A stretch of DNA of 64,000 nucleotides. Origin: Hydractinia symbiolongicarpus. Its lineage: Eukaryota; Cnidaria; Hydrozoa; Anthoathecata; Hydractiniidae. The notes below the pieces were generated by a model. That model was not told where the DNA came from. It was given only the letters and a program-made list of their open reading frames with translations, and did not search any database. The position numbers and the translations under genes were made by a program. Positions 11,801-25,313 of this stretch are shown here, one piece after another (position 1 is the first letter of the stretch; each line of letters opens with the position of its first letter). The stretch spans positions 1,364,001 to 1,428,000 of the forward strand of contig NC_079881.1 in the NCBI RefSeq assembly GCF_029227915.1, given 5' to 3'.

Positions 11801-12538
11801 ACTAAAACGCATGAGACTTGTAGTTTACAAAAATGTTTTCATTTTTGATGAGACGCTGAATAAAAGAAGTTTAATCACCGGCAAACGAAAACCCGCAACT
11901 TCCCGTAAATCCCCGACTCGGCCCGTATAGTCAAAAGTATACAAAGAAAGTACCCAGGGAGTAAACTCATTTCCCGAACGATTTTTTGAATTATTTTTTC
12001 ACCACTAAAACGCATGAGACTTGTACTTTTCAGAAATGTTTTCATTTTTGATGAGACGCTTAGTGAAAGTGGTTTAATCGCCGGCAAACGAAAACCCGCG
12101 ATTTCCCGTAAATCCCGGACTCGGCCCGTATAGTCAAAAGTATACAAAGAAAGTACCCAGGGAGTAAACTCATTTCCCGAACGCTTTTTTACATTATTAT
12201 TTCACCACTAAAGCCCATGAGACTTGTAGTTTTTAAAAATGTTTTCATTTTTGATGAGACGTTGAATAAAAGAAGTTTAATCGCCGGCAAACGAAAACCC
12301 GCGATTTCCCGTAAATCCCGGACTCGGCCCGTATAGTCAAAAGTATACAAAGAAAGTACCCTGGGAGTAAACTCATTTTCCGAACGATTTTTTACATTAT
12401 TATTTCACCACTAAAGCCCATGAGACTTGTAGTTTTTAAAAATGTTTTCATTTTTGATGAGACGCTGAATAAAAGAAGTGTAATCGCCCGCAAAAGAAAA
12501 CCCGCGATTTCCCGTAAATCCCGGACTCGGCCCGTATA
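8863..12538 (+). repeat. 3676-bp higher-order unit, copy 1
   Basis: This unit repeats head to tail at 12539. Offset 3676 holds at every marker checked: gtaccctatgag (9291/12967), ccctgactcgg (9657/13333), ggactctgcccg (10268/13944), aaaatgcatgag (10361/14037) and the scrambled monomer (10704/14380). It contains an internal duplication at offset 834 (about 9905-10703 and 10739-11537). 3676 is 18 x 203 plus 22, and the extra 22 bp come from the aberrant monomer inside. Confidence 0.93.
10510..10734 (+). repeat. Scrambled 225-bp monomer (copy at 14186-14410)
   Basis: After gaatgtatgcaa at about 10704 the sequence jumps back to tgatgagacgcttagtg, runs to aatcgccgg, and then jumps to gagtaaactc, omitting the cccgta...gtaccc part. 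The unit is therefore 203 + 22 bp. The identical structure is at 14186-14410, 3676 bp away, so the rearrangement predates the 3676-bp duplication. Confidence 0.9.
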
Positions 12539-15500
12539 GTCAAAAGTATACAAAGAAAGTACCCTGGGAGTAAACTCATTTTCCGAACGATTTTTTACAT
12601 TATTATTTCACCACTAAAGCCCATGAGACTTGTAGTTTTTAAAAATGTTTTCATTTTTGATGAGACGCTGAATAAAAGAAGTGTAATCGCCCGCAAAAGA
12701 AAACCCGCGATTTCCCGTAAATCCCGGACTCGGCCCGTATAGTCAAAAGTATACAAAGAAGGTACCCAGGAAGTAAACTCATTTCCCGAACGATTTTTTA
12801 AATTATATTTTCATCACTAAAACGCATGAGACTTTTAGTTTTCAGAAATGTTTTCATTTTTGATGAGACGCTTAATAAAAGAGGTTTAATCGCCGGCAAA
12901 CGAAAACTCGCGATTTCCCGTACATCCCGGGCTTGGCCCGTATAGTCGAATGTATGCAAAGAAAGTACCCTATGAGTAAACTCATTTCCAAAACGATTTT
13001 TTAAATTATCTTTTCACCACTAAAACGCATGAGACTTGCAGTTTTCAAAAATGTTTTCATTTTTGATGAGACGCTGAATAAAAGAAGTTTAATCGCCGGC
13101 AAACGAAAACCCGCCATTTCCCGTAAACCCGAGACTCGGCCCGTATAGTCAAAAGTATACAAAGAAAGTACCCAGGGAGTAAACTCATTTCCCGAACGAT
13201 TTTTTAAATTATTTTTTCACCACTAAAACGCATGAGACTTGTAGTTTACAAAAATGTTTTCATTTTTGATGAGACGCTGAATAAAAGAAGTTTAATCACC
13301 GGCAAACGAAAACCCGCAACTTCCCGTAAATCCCTGACTCGGCCCGTATAGTCAAAAGTATACAAAGAAAGTACCCAGGGAGTAAACTCATTTCCCGAAC
13401 GATTTTTTGAATTATTTTTTCACCACTAAAACGCATGAGACTTGTACTTTTCAGAAATGTTTTCATTTTTGATGAGACGCTTAGTGAAAGTGGTTTAATC
13501 GCCGGCAAACGAAAACCCGCGATTTCCCGTAAATCCCGGACTCGGCCCGTATAGTCAAAAGTATACAAAGAAAGTACCCAGGGAGTAAACTCATTTCCCG
13601 AACGCTTTTTTACATTATTATTTCACCACTAAAGCCCATGAGACTTGTAGTTTTTAAAAATGTTTTCATTTTTGATGAGACGTTGAATAAAAGAAGTTTA
13701 ATCGCCGGCAAACGAAAACCCGCGATTTCCCGTAAATCCCGGACTCGGCCCGTATAGTCAAAAGTATACAAAGAAAGTACCCTGGGAGTAAACTCATTTT
13801 CCGAACGATTTTTTACATTATTATTTCACCACTAAAGCCCATGAGACTTGTAGTTTTTAAAAATGTTTTCATTTTTGATGAGACGCTGAATAAAAGAAGT
13901 GTAATCGCCCGCAAAAGAAAACCCGCGATTTCCCGTAAATCCCGGACTCTGCCCGTATAGTCAAAAGTATACAAAGAAGGTACCCAGGAAGTAAACTCAT
14001 TTCCCGAACGATTTTTTAAATTATATTTTCATCACTAAAATGCATGAGACTTTTAGTTTTCAGAAATGTTTTCATTTTTGATGAGACGCTTAATAAAAGA
14101 GGTTTAATCGCCGGCAAACGAAAACTCGCGATTTCCCGTACATCCCGGGCTTGGCCCGTATAGTCGAATGTATACAAAGAAAGTACCCTGTGAGTAAACT
14201 CATTTCCAAAACGATTTTTTAAATTATCTTTTCACCACTAAAACGCATGAGACTTGTAGTTTTCAGAAATGTTTTCATTTTTGATGAGACGCTTAATAAA
14301 AGAGGTTTAATCGCCGGCAAACGAAAACTCGCGATTTCCCGTACATCCCGGGCTTGGCCCGTATAGTCGAATGTATGCAATGATGAGACGCTTAGTGAAA
14401 GTGGTTTAATCGCCGGGAGTAAACTCATTTCCCGAACGCTTTTTTACATTATTATTTCACCACTAAAGCCCATGAGACTTGTAGTTTTTAAAAATGTTTT
14501 CATTTTTGATGAGACGTTGAATAAAAGAAGTTTAATCGCCGGCAAACGAAAACCCGCGATTTCCCGTAAATCCCGGACTCGGCCCGTATAGTCAAAAGTA
14601 TACAAAGAAAGTACCCTGGGAGTAAACTCATTTTCCGAACGATTTTTTACATTATTATTTCACCACTAAAGCCCATGAGACTTGTAGTTTTTAAAAATGT
14701 TTTCATTTTTGATGAGACGCTGAATAAAAGAAGTGTAATCGCCCGCAAAAGAAAACCCGCGATTTCCCGTAAATCCCGGACTCTGCCCGTATAGTCAAAA
14801 GTATACAAAGAAGGTACCCAGGAAGTAAACTCATTTCCCGAACGATTTTTTAAATTATATTTTCATCACTAAAATGCATGAGACTTTTAGTTTTCAGAAA
14901 TGTTTTCATTTTTGATGAGACGCTTAATAAAAGAGGTTTAATCGCCGGCAAACGAAAACTCGCGATTTCCCGTACATCCCGGGCTTGGCCCGTATAGTCG
15001 AATGTATACAAAGAAAGTACCCTGTGAGTAAACTCATTTCCAAAACGATTTTTTAAATTATCTTTTCACCACTAAAACGCATGAGACTTGTAGTTTTCAG
15101 AAATGTTTTCATTTTTGATGAGACGCTTAATAAAAGAGGTTTAATCGCCGGCAAACGAAAACTCGCGATTTCCCGTACATCCCGGGCTTGGCCCGTATAG
15201 TCGAATGTATGCAAAGAAAGTACCCTGTGAGTAAACTCATTTCCAAAACGATTTTTTAAATTATCTTTTCACCACTAAAACGCATGAGACTTGCAGTTTT
15301 CAAAAATGTTTTCATTTTTGATGAGACGCTGAATAAAAGAAGTTTAATCGCCGGCAAACGAAAACCCGCCATTTCCCGTAAACCCGGGACTCGGCCCGTA
15401 TAGTCAAAAGTATACAAAGAAAGTACCCAGGGAGTAAACTCATTTCCCGAACGATTTTTTAAATTATTTTTTCACCACTAAAACGCATGAGACTTGTAGT

Positions 15501-16231
15501 TTACAAAAATGTTTTCATTTTTGATGAGACGCTGAATAAAAGAAGTTTAATCACCGGCAAACGAAAACCCGCAACTTCCCGTAAATCCCCGACTCGGCCC
15601 GTATAGTCAAAAGTATACAAAGAAAGTACCCAGGGAGTAAACTCATTTCCCGAACGATTTTTTGAATTATTTTTTCACCACTAAAACGCATGAGACTTGT
15701 ACTTTTCAGAAATGTTTTCATTTTTGATGAGACGCTTAGTGAAAGTGGTTTAATCGCCGGCAAACGAAAACCCGCGATTTCCCGTAAATCCCGGACTCGG
15801 CCCGTATAGTCAAAAGTATACAAAGAAAGTACCCAGGGAGTAAACTCATTTCCCGAACGCTTTTTTACATTATTATTTCACCACTAAAGCCCATGAGACT
15901 TGTAGTTTTTAAAAATGTTTTCATTTTTGATGAGACGTTGAATAAAAGAAGTTTAATCGCCGGCAAACGAAAACCCGCGATTTCCCGTAAATCCCGGACT
16001 CGGCCCGTATAGTCAAAAGTATACAAAGAAAGTACCCTGGGAGTAAACTCATTTTCCGAACGATTTTTTACATTATTATTTCACCACTAAAGCCCATGAG
16101 ACTTGTAGTTTTTAAAAATGTTTTCATTTTTGATGAGACGCTGAATAAAAGAAGTGTAATCGCCCGCAAAAGAAAACCCGCGATTTCCCGTAAATTCCGG
16201 ACTCGGCCCGTATAGTCAAAAGTATACAAAG
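12539..16231 (+). repeat. 3676-bp higher-order unit, copy 2
   Basis: This is the second copy of the unit at 8863-12538. The match continues to about 16231, where gaaggtacccagg replaces gaaagtaccctgg. By eye the copies are almost identical. One difference I noticed is aaattccgg near 16193 against aaatcccgg near 12517. Such similarity over 18 monomers, next to much more divergent monomers, indicates a recent block duplication. Confidence 0.92.
14186..14410 (+). repeat. Scrambled 225-bp monomer, second copy
   Basis: This has the same two junctions as the monomer at 10510-10734: gtatgcaa|tgatgag and cgccgg|gagtaaac. It lies in the matching position of the second 3676-bp unit. It is a useful physical marker of that duplication. 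Confidence 0.9.
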
Positions 16232-19200
16232 AAGGTACCCAGGAAGTAAACTCATTTCCCGAACGATTTTTTAAATTATATTTTCATCACTAAAACGCAT
16301 GAGACTTTTAGTTTTCAGAAATGTTTTCATTTTTGATGAGACGCTTAATAAAAGAGGTTTAATCGCCGGCAAACGAAAACTCGCGATTTCCCGTACATCC
16401 CGGGCTTGGCCCGTATAGTCGAATGTATACAAAGAAAGTACCCTGTGAGTAAACTCATTTCCAAAACGATTTTTTAAATTATCTTTTCACCACTAAAACG
16501 CATGAGACTTGCAGTTTTCAAAAATGTTTTCATTTTTGATGAGACGCTGAATAAAAGAAGTTTAATCGCCGGCAAACGAAAACCCGCCATTTCCCGTAAA
16601 CCCGGGACTCGGCCCGTATAGTCAAAAGTATACAAAGAAAGTACCCAGGGAGTAAACTCATTTCCCGAACGATTTTTTAAATTATTTTTTCACCACTAAA
16701 ACGCATGAGACTTGTAGTTTACAAAAATGTTTTCATTTTTGATGAGACGCTGAATAAAAGAAGTTTAATCGCTGGCAAACAAAAACCCGCAACTTCCAGT
16801 AAATCCCCGACTCGGCCCGTATAGTCAAAAGTATACAAAGAAAGTACCCAGGGAGTAAACTCATTTTCCGAACGATTTTTTAAATTATTTTTTCACCACT
16901 AAAACGCATGAGCCTTGTAGTTTTCAGAAATGTTTTCATTTTTGATGAGACGCTTAGTGAAAGTGGTTTAATCGCCGGCAAACGAAAACCCGCGATTTAC
17001 CGTAAATCCCGGACTCGGCCCGTATAGTCAAAAGAATACAAAGAAAGTACCCAGGGAGTAAACTCATTTCCCGAACGATTTTTTACATTATTATTTCACC
17101 ACTAAAGCCCATGAGACTTGTAGTTTTTAAAAATGTTTTCATTTTTGATGAGACGCTGAATAAAAGAAGTTTAATCGCCGGCAAACGAAAACCCGCGATT
17201 TCCCGTAAATTCCGGACTCGGCCCGTATAGTCAAAAGTATACAAAGAAAGTACCCTGGGAGTAAACTCATTTTCCGAACGATTTTTTAAATTATTATATA
17301 ACCACTAAAACGCATGAGACTTGTAGTTTTCAGAAATGTTTTCATTTTTGATGAGACGCTTAATGAAAGTGGTTTAATCGCCGGCAAACGAAAACTCGCG
17401 ATTTCCCGTACATCTCGGTCTTGGCCCGTATAGTCGAATGTATACAAAGAAAGTACCCAGGGAGTAAACTCATTTCCCTAACGATTTTTTAAATTATTTT
17501 TTCACCACTGAAACGCATGAGACTTGTAGTTTACAAAAATGTTTTAATTTTTGATGAGACGCTGAATAAAAGAAGTTTAATCGCCGGCAAACGAAAACCC
17601 GCCCCTTCCCGTAAATCCCCGACTCGGCCCGTATAGTCAAAAGTATACAAAGAAAGTACCCAGGGAGTAAACTCATTTCCCGAACGATTTTGTAAATTAT
17701 TTTTTCACCACTAAAACGCATGAGACTTGTAGTTTTCAGAAATGTTTTCATTTTTGATGAGACGCTTAGTGAAAGTGGTTTAATTGCCGGCAAACGAAAA
17801 CCCGCGATTTTTCGTAAATCACGGACTCGGCGCGTATAGTCAAAAGTATACAAAGAAAGCACTCAGGGAGTAAACTCATTTCCCGAACGATTTTTTACAT
17901 TATTATTTCACCACTAAAACCCATGAGACTTGTAGTTTTTAAAAATGTTTTCATTTTTGATGAGACGCTGAATAAAAGAAGTGTAATCGCCGGCAAAAGA
18001 AAACTCGCGATTTCCCGTAAATCCCGGACTCGGCCCGTATAGTCAAAAGTATACAAATAAGGTACCCAGGGAGTAAACTCATTTCCCGAACGATTTTTTA
18101 AATTATTTTTTCATCACTAAAACGCATGAGACTTGTAGTTTTCAGAAATGTTTTCATTTTTGATGAGACGCTTAATGAAAGTGGTTTAATCGCCGGCAAA
18201 CGAAAACCCGCGATTTCCCGTAAATCCCGGGCTTGACTTGTATAGTCAAAAGTATACAAATGAAGTACCCAGGGAGTAAACTCATTTCCCGAACGATTTT
18301 TTAAATTATCTTTTCACCACTAAAACGCATGAGACTTGTAGTTTTCAGAAATGTTTTCATTTTTGATGAGACGCTTAATGAAAGTGGTTTAATCGCCGGC
18401 AAACGAAAACCCGCGATTTCCCGTAAATCCCGGGCTTGACTTGTATAGTCAAAAGTATACAAATGAAGTACCCTGGGAGTGAACTCATTTTCCGAACGAT
18501 TTTTTAAATTATTATATAACCACTAAAACGCATGAGACTTGTAGTTTACAAAAATGTTTTCATTTTTGATGAGACGCTGAATAAAAGAAGTTTAATCGCC
18601 GGCAAACGAAAACCCGCGCCTTCCCGTAAATCCCCGACTCGGCCCGTATAGTCAAAAGTATACAAAGAAAGTACCCAGGGAGTAAACTCATTTCCCGAAC
18701 GATTTTGTAAATTATTTTTTCACCACTAAAACGCATGAGACTTGTAGTTTTCAGAAATGTTTTCATTTTTGATGAGACGCTTAGTGAAAGTGGTTTAATT
18801 GCCGGCAAACGAAAACCCGCGATTTTTCGTAAATCACGGACTCGGCGCGTATAGTCAAAAGTATACAAAGAAAGCACTCAGGGAGTAAACTCATTTCCCG
18901 AACGATTTTTTACATTATTATTTCACCACTAAAGCCCATGAGACTTGTAGTTTTTAAAAATGTTTTCATTTTTGATGAGACGCTGAATAAAAGAAGTGTA
19001 ATCGCCGGCAAAAGAAAACTCGCGATTTCCCGTAAATCTCGGACTCGGCCCGTATAGTCAAAAGTATACAAAGAAGGTACCCAGCGAGTAAACTCATTTC
19101 CCGAACGATTTTTTAAATTATTTTTTCATCACTAAAACGCATGAGACTTGTAGTTTTCAGAAATGTTTTCATTTTTGATGAGACGCTTAATGAAAGTGCT

Positions 19201-22200
19201 TTAATCGCCGGCAAACGAAAACCCGCGATTTCCCGTAAATCCCGGGCTTGACTTGTATAGTCAAAAGTATACAAATGAAGTACCCAGGGAGTAAACTCAT
19301 TTCCCGAACTATTTTTTAAATTACCTTTTCACCACTAAAACGCATGAGACTTGTAGTTTTCAAAAATGTTTTCATTTTTGATGAGACGCTGAATAAAAGA
19401 AGTTTAATCGCCGGCAAACGAAAACCCGCCATTTCCCGTAAACCCCGGACTCGGCCCGTATAGTCAAAAGTATACAAAGAAAGTACCGAGGGAGTAAACT
19501 CATTTCCCGAACGATTTTTTAAATTATTATTTCACCACTAAAACGCATGAGACTTGTAGTTTTCAAAAATGTTTTCATTTTTGATGAGACGCTGAATAAA
19601 AGAAGTTTAATCGCCGGCAAACGAAAACGCGACTTCCCGTAAATCCCGGACTCGGCTCGTATAGTCAAAAGTATACAAAGAAAGTCCCCAGGGAGTAAAC
19701 TCATTTCTCAAACGATTTTTTAAATTATTTTTTCATCACTAAAACGCATGAGACTTGTAGTTTTCAGAAATGTTTTCATTTTTGATGAGACGCTTAATGG
19801 AAAGTGGTTTAATCGCCGGCAAACGAAAACCCGCGATTTCCCATACATCCCGGGCTTGGCCGGTATAGTCGAATGTATACAAAGAAAGTACCCTGTGAGT
19901 AAACTCATTTCCAAAACGATTTTTTAAATTATCTTTTCACCACTAAAACGCATGAGACTTGTAGTTTTCAAAAATGTTTTGATTTTTGATGAGACGCTGA
20001 ATAAAAGAAGTTTAATCGCCGGCAAACGAAAACCCGCGCCTTCCCGTAAATCCCCGACTCGGCCCGTATAGTCAAAAGTATACAAAGAAAGTACCCAGGG
20101 AGTAAACTCATTTCCCGAACGATTTTGTAAATTATTTTTTCACCACTAAAACGCATGAGACTTGTAGTTTTCAGAAATGTTTTCATTTTTGATGAGACGC
20201 TTAGTGAAAGTGGTTTAATTGCCGGCAAACGAAAACCCGCGATTTTTCGTAAATCACGGACTCGGCGCGTATAGTCAAAAGTATACAAAGGAAGCACTCA
20301 GGGAGTAAACTCATTTCCCGAACAATTTTTTACATTATTATTTCACCACTAAAGCCCATGAGACTTGTAGTTTTTAAAAATGTTTTCATTTTTGATGAGA
20401 CGATGAATAAAAGAAGTGTAATCGCCGGCAGAAGAAAACTCGCGATTTCCCGTAAATCCCGGACTCGGCCCTTATAGTTAAAAGTATACAAATAAGGTAC
20501 CCAGGGAGTAAACTCATTTCCCGAACGATTTTTTAAATTATTTTTTCATCACTAAAACGCATGAGACTTGTAGTTTTCAGAAATGTTTTCATTTTTGATG
20601 AGACGCCTAATGAAAGTGGTTTAATCGCCGGCAAACGAAAACCCGCGATTTCCCGTAAATCCCGGGCTTGACTTGTATAGTCAAAAGTATACAAATGAAG
20701 TACCCATGGAGTAAACTCATTTCCCGAACGATTTTTTAAATTATCTTTTCACCACTAAAACGCATGAGACTTGTAGTTTTCAGAAATGTTTTCATTTTTG
20801 ATGAGACGCTTAATGAAAGTGGTTTAATCGCCGGCAAACGAAAACCCGCGATTTCCCGTAAATCCCGGGCTTGACTTGTATAGTCAAAAGTATACAAATG
20901 AAGTACCCTGGGAGTGAACTCATTTTCCGAACGATTTTTTAAATTATTATATAACCACTAAAACGCATGAGACTTGTAGTTTTTAAAAATGTTTTCATTT
21001 TTGATGAGACGCTGAATAAAAGAAGTGTAATCGCCGGCAAAAGAAAACTCGCGATTTCCCGTAAATCCCGGACTCGGCCCGTATAGTCAAAAGTATACAA
21101 AGAAGGTACCCAGGGAGTAAACTCATTTCCCGAACGATTTTTTAAATTATTTTTTCATCACTAAAACGCATGAGACTTGTAGTTTTTAGAAATGTTTTCA
21201 TTTTTGATGAGACGCTTAATGAAAGTGGTTTAATCGCCGGCAAACGAAAACCCGCGATTTCCCGTAAATCCCGGGCTTGACTTGTATAGTCAAAAGTATA
21301 CAAATGAAGTACCCAGGGAGTAAACTCATTTCCCGAACGATTTTTTAAATTATCTTTTCACCACTAAAACGCATGAGACTTGTAGTTTTCAAAAATGTTT
21401 TCATTTTTGATGAGACGCTGAATAAAAGAAGTTTAATCGCCGGCAAACGAAAAGCCGCCATTTCCCGTAAACCCCGGACTCCGCCCGTATAGTCAAAAGT
21501 ATTCAAAGAAAGTACCCAGGGAGTAAACTCATTTCCCGAACGATTTTTTAAATTATTTTTTCACCACTAAAACGCATGAGACTTGTAGTTTACAAAAATG
21601 TTTTCATTTTTGATGAGACGCTGAATAAAAGAAGTTTAATCGCCGGCAAACGAAAACCCGCAACTTCCCGTAAATCCCCGACTCGGCCCGTATAGTCAAA
21701 AGTATACAAAGAAAGTACCCAGGGAGTAAACTCATTTCCCGAACGATTTTTTAAATTATCTTTTCACCACTAAAACGCATGAGACTTGTAGTTTTCAGAA
21801 ATGTTTTCATTTTTGATGAGACGCTTAATGAAAGTGGTTTAATCGCCGGCAAACGAAAACCCGCGATTTCCCGTAAATCCCGGGCTTGACTTGTATAGTC
21901 AAAAGTATACAAATGAAGTACCCTGGGAGTGAACTCATTTTCCGAACGATTTTTTAAATTATTATATAACCACTAAAACGCATGAGACTTGTAGTTTTTA
22001 AAAATGTTTTCATTTTTGATGAGACGCTGAATAAAAGAAGTGTAATCGCCGGCAAAAGAAAACTCGCGATTTCCCGTAAATCCCGGACTCGGCCCGTATA
22101 GTCAAAAGTATACAAAGAAGGTACCCAGGGAGTAAACTCATTTCCCGAACGATTTTTTAAATTATTTTTTCATCACTAAAACGCATGAGACTTGTAGTTT

Positions 22201-22560
22201 TCAGAAATGTTTTCATTTTTGATGAGACGCTTAATGAAAGTGGTTTAATCGCCGGCAAACGAAAACCCGCGATTTCCCGTAAATCCCGGGCTTGACTTGT
22301 ATAGTCAAAAGTATACAAATGAAGTACCCAGGGAGTAAACTCATTTCCCGAACGATTTTTTAAATTATCTTTTCACCACTAAAACGCATGAGACTTGTAG
22401 TTTTCAAAAATGTTTTCATTTTTGATGAGACGCTGAATAAAAGAAGTTTAATCGCCGGCAAACGAAAACCCGCCATTTCCCGTAAACCCCGGACTCGGCC
22501 CGTATAGTCAAAAGTATACAAAGAAAGTACCGAGGGAGTAAACTCATTTCCCGAACGATT
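16232..22560 (+). repeat. Higher-order mosaic with 1015, 1420 and 2435 bp spacings
   Basis: The private variant gaa(a/g)gcactcaggg occurs at about 17861, 18876 and 20296, giving spacings of 1015 (5 monomers) and 1420 (7 monomers less one). The variant ccctgggagtgaactc with attatataacc occurs at 18471, 20906 and 21921, giving 2435 and 1015. The variant gaaaacgcgacttcc with actcggctcg occurs near 19626 and 22670, about 3044 apart. The blocks overlap and do not form a clean single higher-order period, so several unequal exchanges have been layered. Confidence 0.86.
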
Positions 22561-25313
22561 TTTTAAATTATTATTTCACCACTAAAACGCATGAGACTTG
22601 TAGTTTTCAAAAATGTTTTCATTTTTGATGAGACGCTGAATAAAAGAAGTTTAATCGCCGGCAAACGAAAACGCGACTTCCCGTAAATCCCGGACTCGGC
22701 TCGTATAGTCAAAAGTATACAAAGAAAGTCCCCAGGGAGTAAACTCATTTCCAAAACGATTTTTTAAATTATCTTTTCACCACTAAAACGCATGAGACTT
22801 GTAGTTTTCAAAAATGTTTTCATTTCTGATGAGACGCTGAATAAAAGGAGTTTAATCGCCGGCAAACGAAAACCCGCCATTTTCCGTAAACCCCGGACTC
22901 GGCCCGTATAGTCAAAAGTATGCAAAGAAAGTACCCAGGGAGTAAACTCATTTCCAAAACGATTTTTTAAATTATCTTTTCACCACTAAAACGCATGAGA
23001 CTTGTAGTTTTAAAAATGTTTTCATTTCTGATGAGACGCTGAATAAAAGAAGTTTAATCGCCGGCAAACGAAAACCCGCCATTTCCCGTAAACCCCGGAC
23101 TCGGCCCGTATAGTCAAAAGTATACAAAGAAAGTACCCAGGGAGTAAACTCATTTCCCGAACGATTATTTAAATTATTATTTCACCACTAAAGCCCACGA
23201 GACTTGTAGTTTTTAAAAATGTTTTCATTTTTTATGAGACGCTGAATAAAAGAAGTTTAATCGCCGGCAAACAAAAACCCGCGATTTCCCGTAAATCCCG
23301 GACTCGGTCCGTATAGTCAAAAGTATACAAAGAAGGTAACCAGGGAGTAAACTCATTTCCCGAACGATTTTTTAAATTATTTTTTCACCACTAAAACGCA
23401 TGACACTTGTAGTTTTCAGAAATGTTTTCATTTTTGATGAGACGCTTAATGAAAGTGGTTTAATCGCCGGCGAACGAAAACCCGCGATTTTCCGTAAATC
23501 CCGGGCTTGGCCCGTATAGTCGAATGTATACAAAGAAAGTACCCTGTGAGTAAACTCATTTCCAAAACGATTTTTTAAATTATCTTTTCACCACTAAAAC
23601 GCATGAGACTTGTAGTTTTCAGAAATGTTTTCATTTTTGATGAGACGCTTAATGAAAGTGGTTTAATCGCCGGCAAACGAAAACCCGCGATTTCCCGTAA
23701 ATCCCGGGCTTGGCTTGTATAGTCGAATGTATACAAAGAAAGTACCCTGTGAGTAAACTCATTTCCAAAACGATTTTTTAAATTATCTTTTCACCACTAA
23801 AACGCATGAGACTTGTAGTTTTCAAAAATGTTTTCATTTTGATGAGACGCTGAATAAAAGAAGTTTAATCGCCGGCAAACGAAAACCCGCCATTTCCCGT
23901 AAACCCCGGACTCGGCCCGTATAGTCAAAAGTATACAAAGAAAGTACCCAGTGAGTAAACTCATTTCCCGAACGATTATTTAAATTATTATTTCACCACT
24001 AAAGCCCACGAGACTTGTAGTTTACAAAAATGTTTTCATTTTTGATGAGACACTGAATAAAAGAACTTTAATCGCCAGCAAACGAAAACCCGCGACTTCC
24101 CGTAAATCCCCGACCCGGCCCGTTTAGTCAAAAGTATACAAAGAAAGTACCCAGGGAGTAAACTCATTTCCCGAACGATTTTTTAAATTATTTTTTCACC
24201 GCTAAAACGCATGAGACTTGTAGTTTTCAGAAATGTTTTCATTTTTGATGAGACGCTTAGTGAAAGTGGTTTAATCGCCGGCAAACGAAAACCCGCGATT
24301 TCCCGTAAATCCCGGACTCGGCCCGTATAGTCGAATGTATACAAAGAAAGTACCCTGTGAGTAAACTCATTTCCAAAACGATTTTTTAAATTATCTTTTC
24401 ACCACTAAAACGCATGAGACTTGTAGTTTTCAAAAATGTTTTCATTTTTGATGAGACGCTGAATAAAAGAAATTTAATCGCCGGCAAACGAAAACCCGCC
24501 ATTTCCCGTAAACCCCGGACTCGGCCCGTATAGTCAAAAGTATACAATGAAAGTACCCTGTGAGTAAACTCATTTCCAAAACGATTTTTTAAATTATCTT
24601 TTCACCACTAAAACGCATGAGACTTGTAGTTTTCAGAAATGTTTTCATTTTTGATGAGACGCTTAATGAAAGTGGTTTTATCGCCGGCAAACGAAAACCC
24701 GCGATTTCCCGTAAATCCCGGGCTTGGCTTGTATAGTCGAATGTATACAAAGAAAGTACCCTGTGAGTAAACTCATTTCCAAAACGATTTTTTAAATTAT
24801 CTTTTCACCACTAAAACGCATGAGACTTGTAGTTTTCAAAAATGTTTTCATTTTTGATGAGACGCTGAATAACAGAAGTTTAATCGCCGGCAAACGAAAA
24901 CCCGCCATTTCCCGTAAACCCCGGACTCGGCCCGTATAGTCAAAAGTATACAAAAAAAGTACCCAGGGAGTAAACTCATTTCCCGAACGATTTTTTAAAT
25001 TGTTTTTTCACCACTAAAACGCATGAGACTTGAAGTTTACAAAAATGTTTTCATTTTTGATGAGACGCTGAATAAAAGAAGTTTAATCGCCGGCATACGA
25101 AAACCCGCGACTTCCCGTAAATCCCCGACTCGGCCGTATAGTCAAAAGTATACAAAGAAAGTACCCAGGAAGTAAACTCATTTTCCGAACGATTTTTTAA
25201 ATTATTTTTTTTACCACTAAAACGCATAAGACTTGTAGTTTTTAGAAATGTTTTCATTTTTGATGAAACGCTTAATGAAAGTGGTTTAATCGCCGGCAAA
25301 CGAAAACCTGCGA
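22561..25313 (+). repeat. Satellite section related to 48.3-51.5 kb
   Basis: Ordinary forward monomers with shared rare variants: ttttcattttgatgag (one T missing) near 23838, cgaacgattatttaaatt near 23970, aagcccacgag, and gacttgaagtttac with cggcatacg near 25030-25095. The same variants reappear in the same order near 48581, 48718, 48755 and 51401-51465, pointing to a long-range duplication followed by divergence. No non-satellite sequence was seen. Confidence 0.82.

Noticed and set aside
17494-17862. Longest open reading frame (122 codons, minus strand) and all similar ORFs as protein genes
   Set aside because: They are the satellite monomer read through in two frames, they recur in many truncated versions, and single-base indels break them freely. 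No start context, domain or unique sequence supports a gene.
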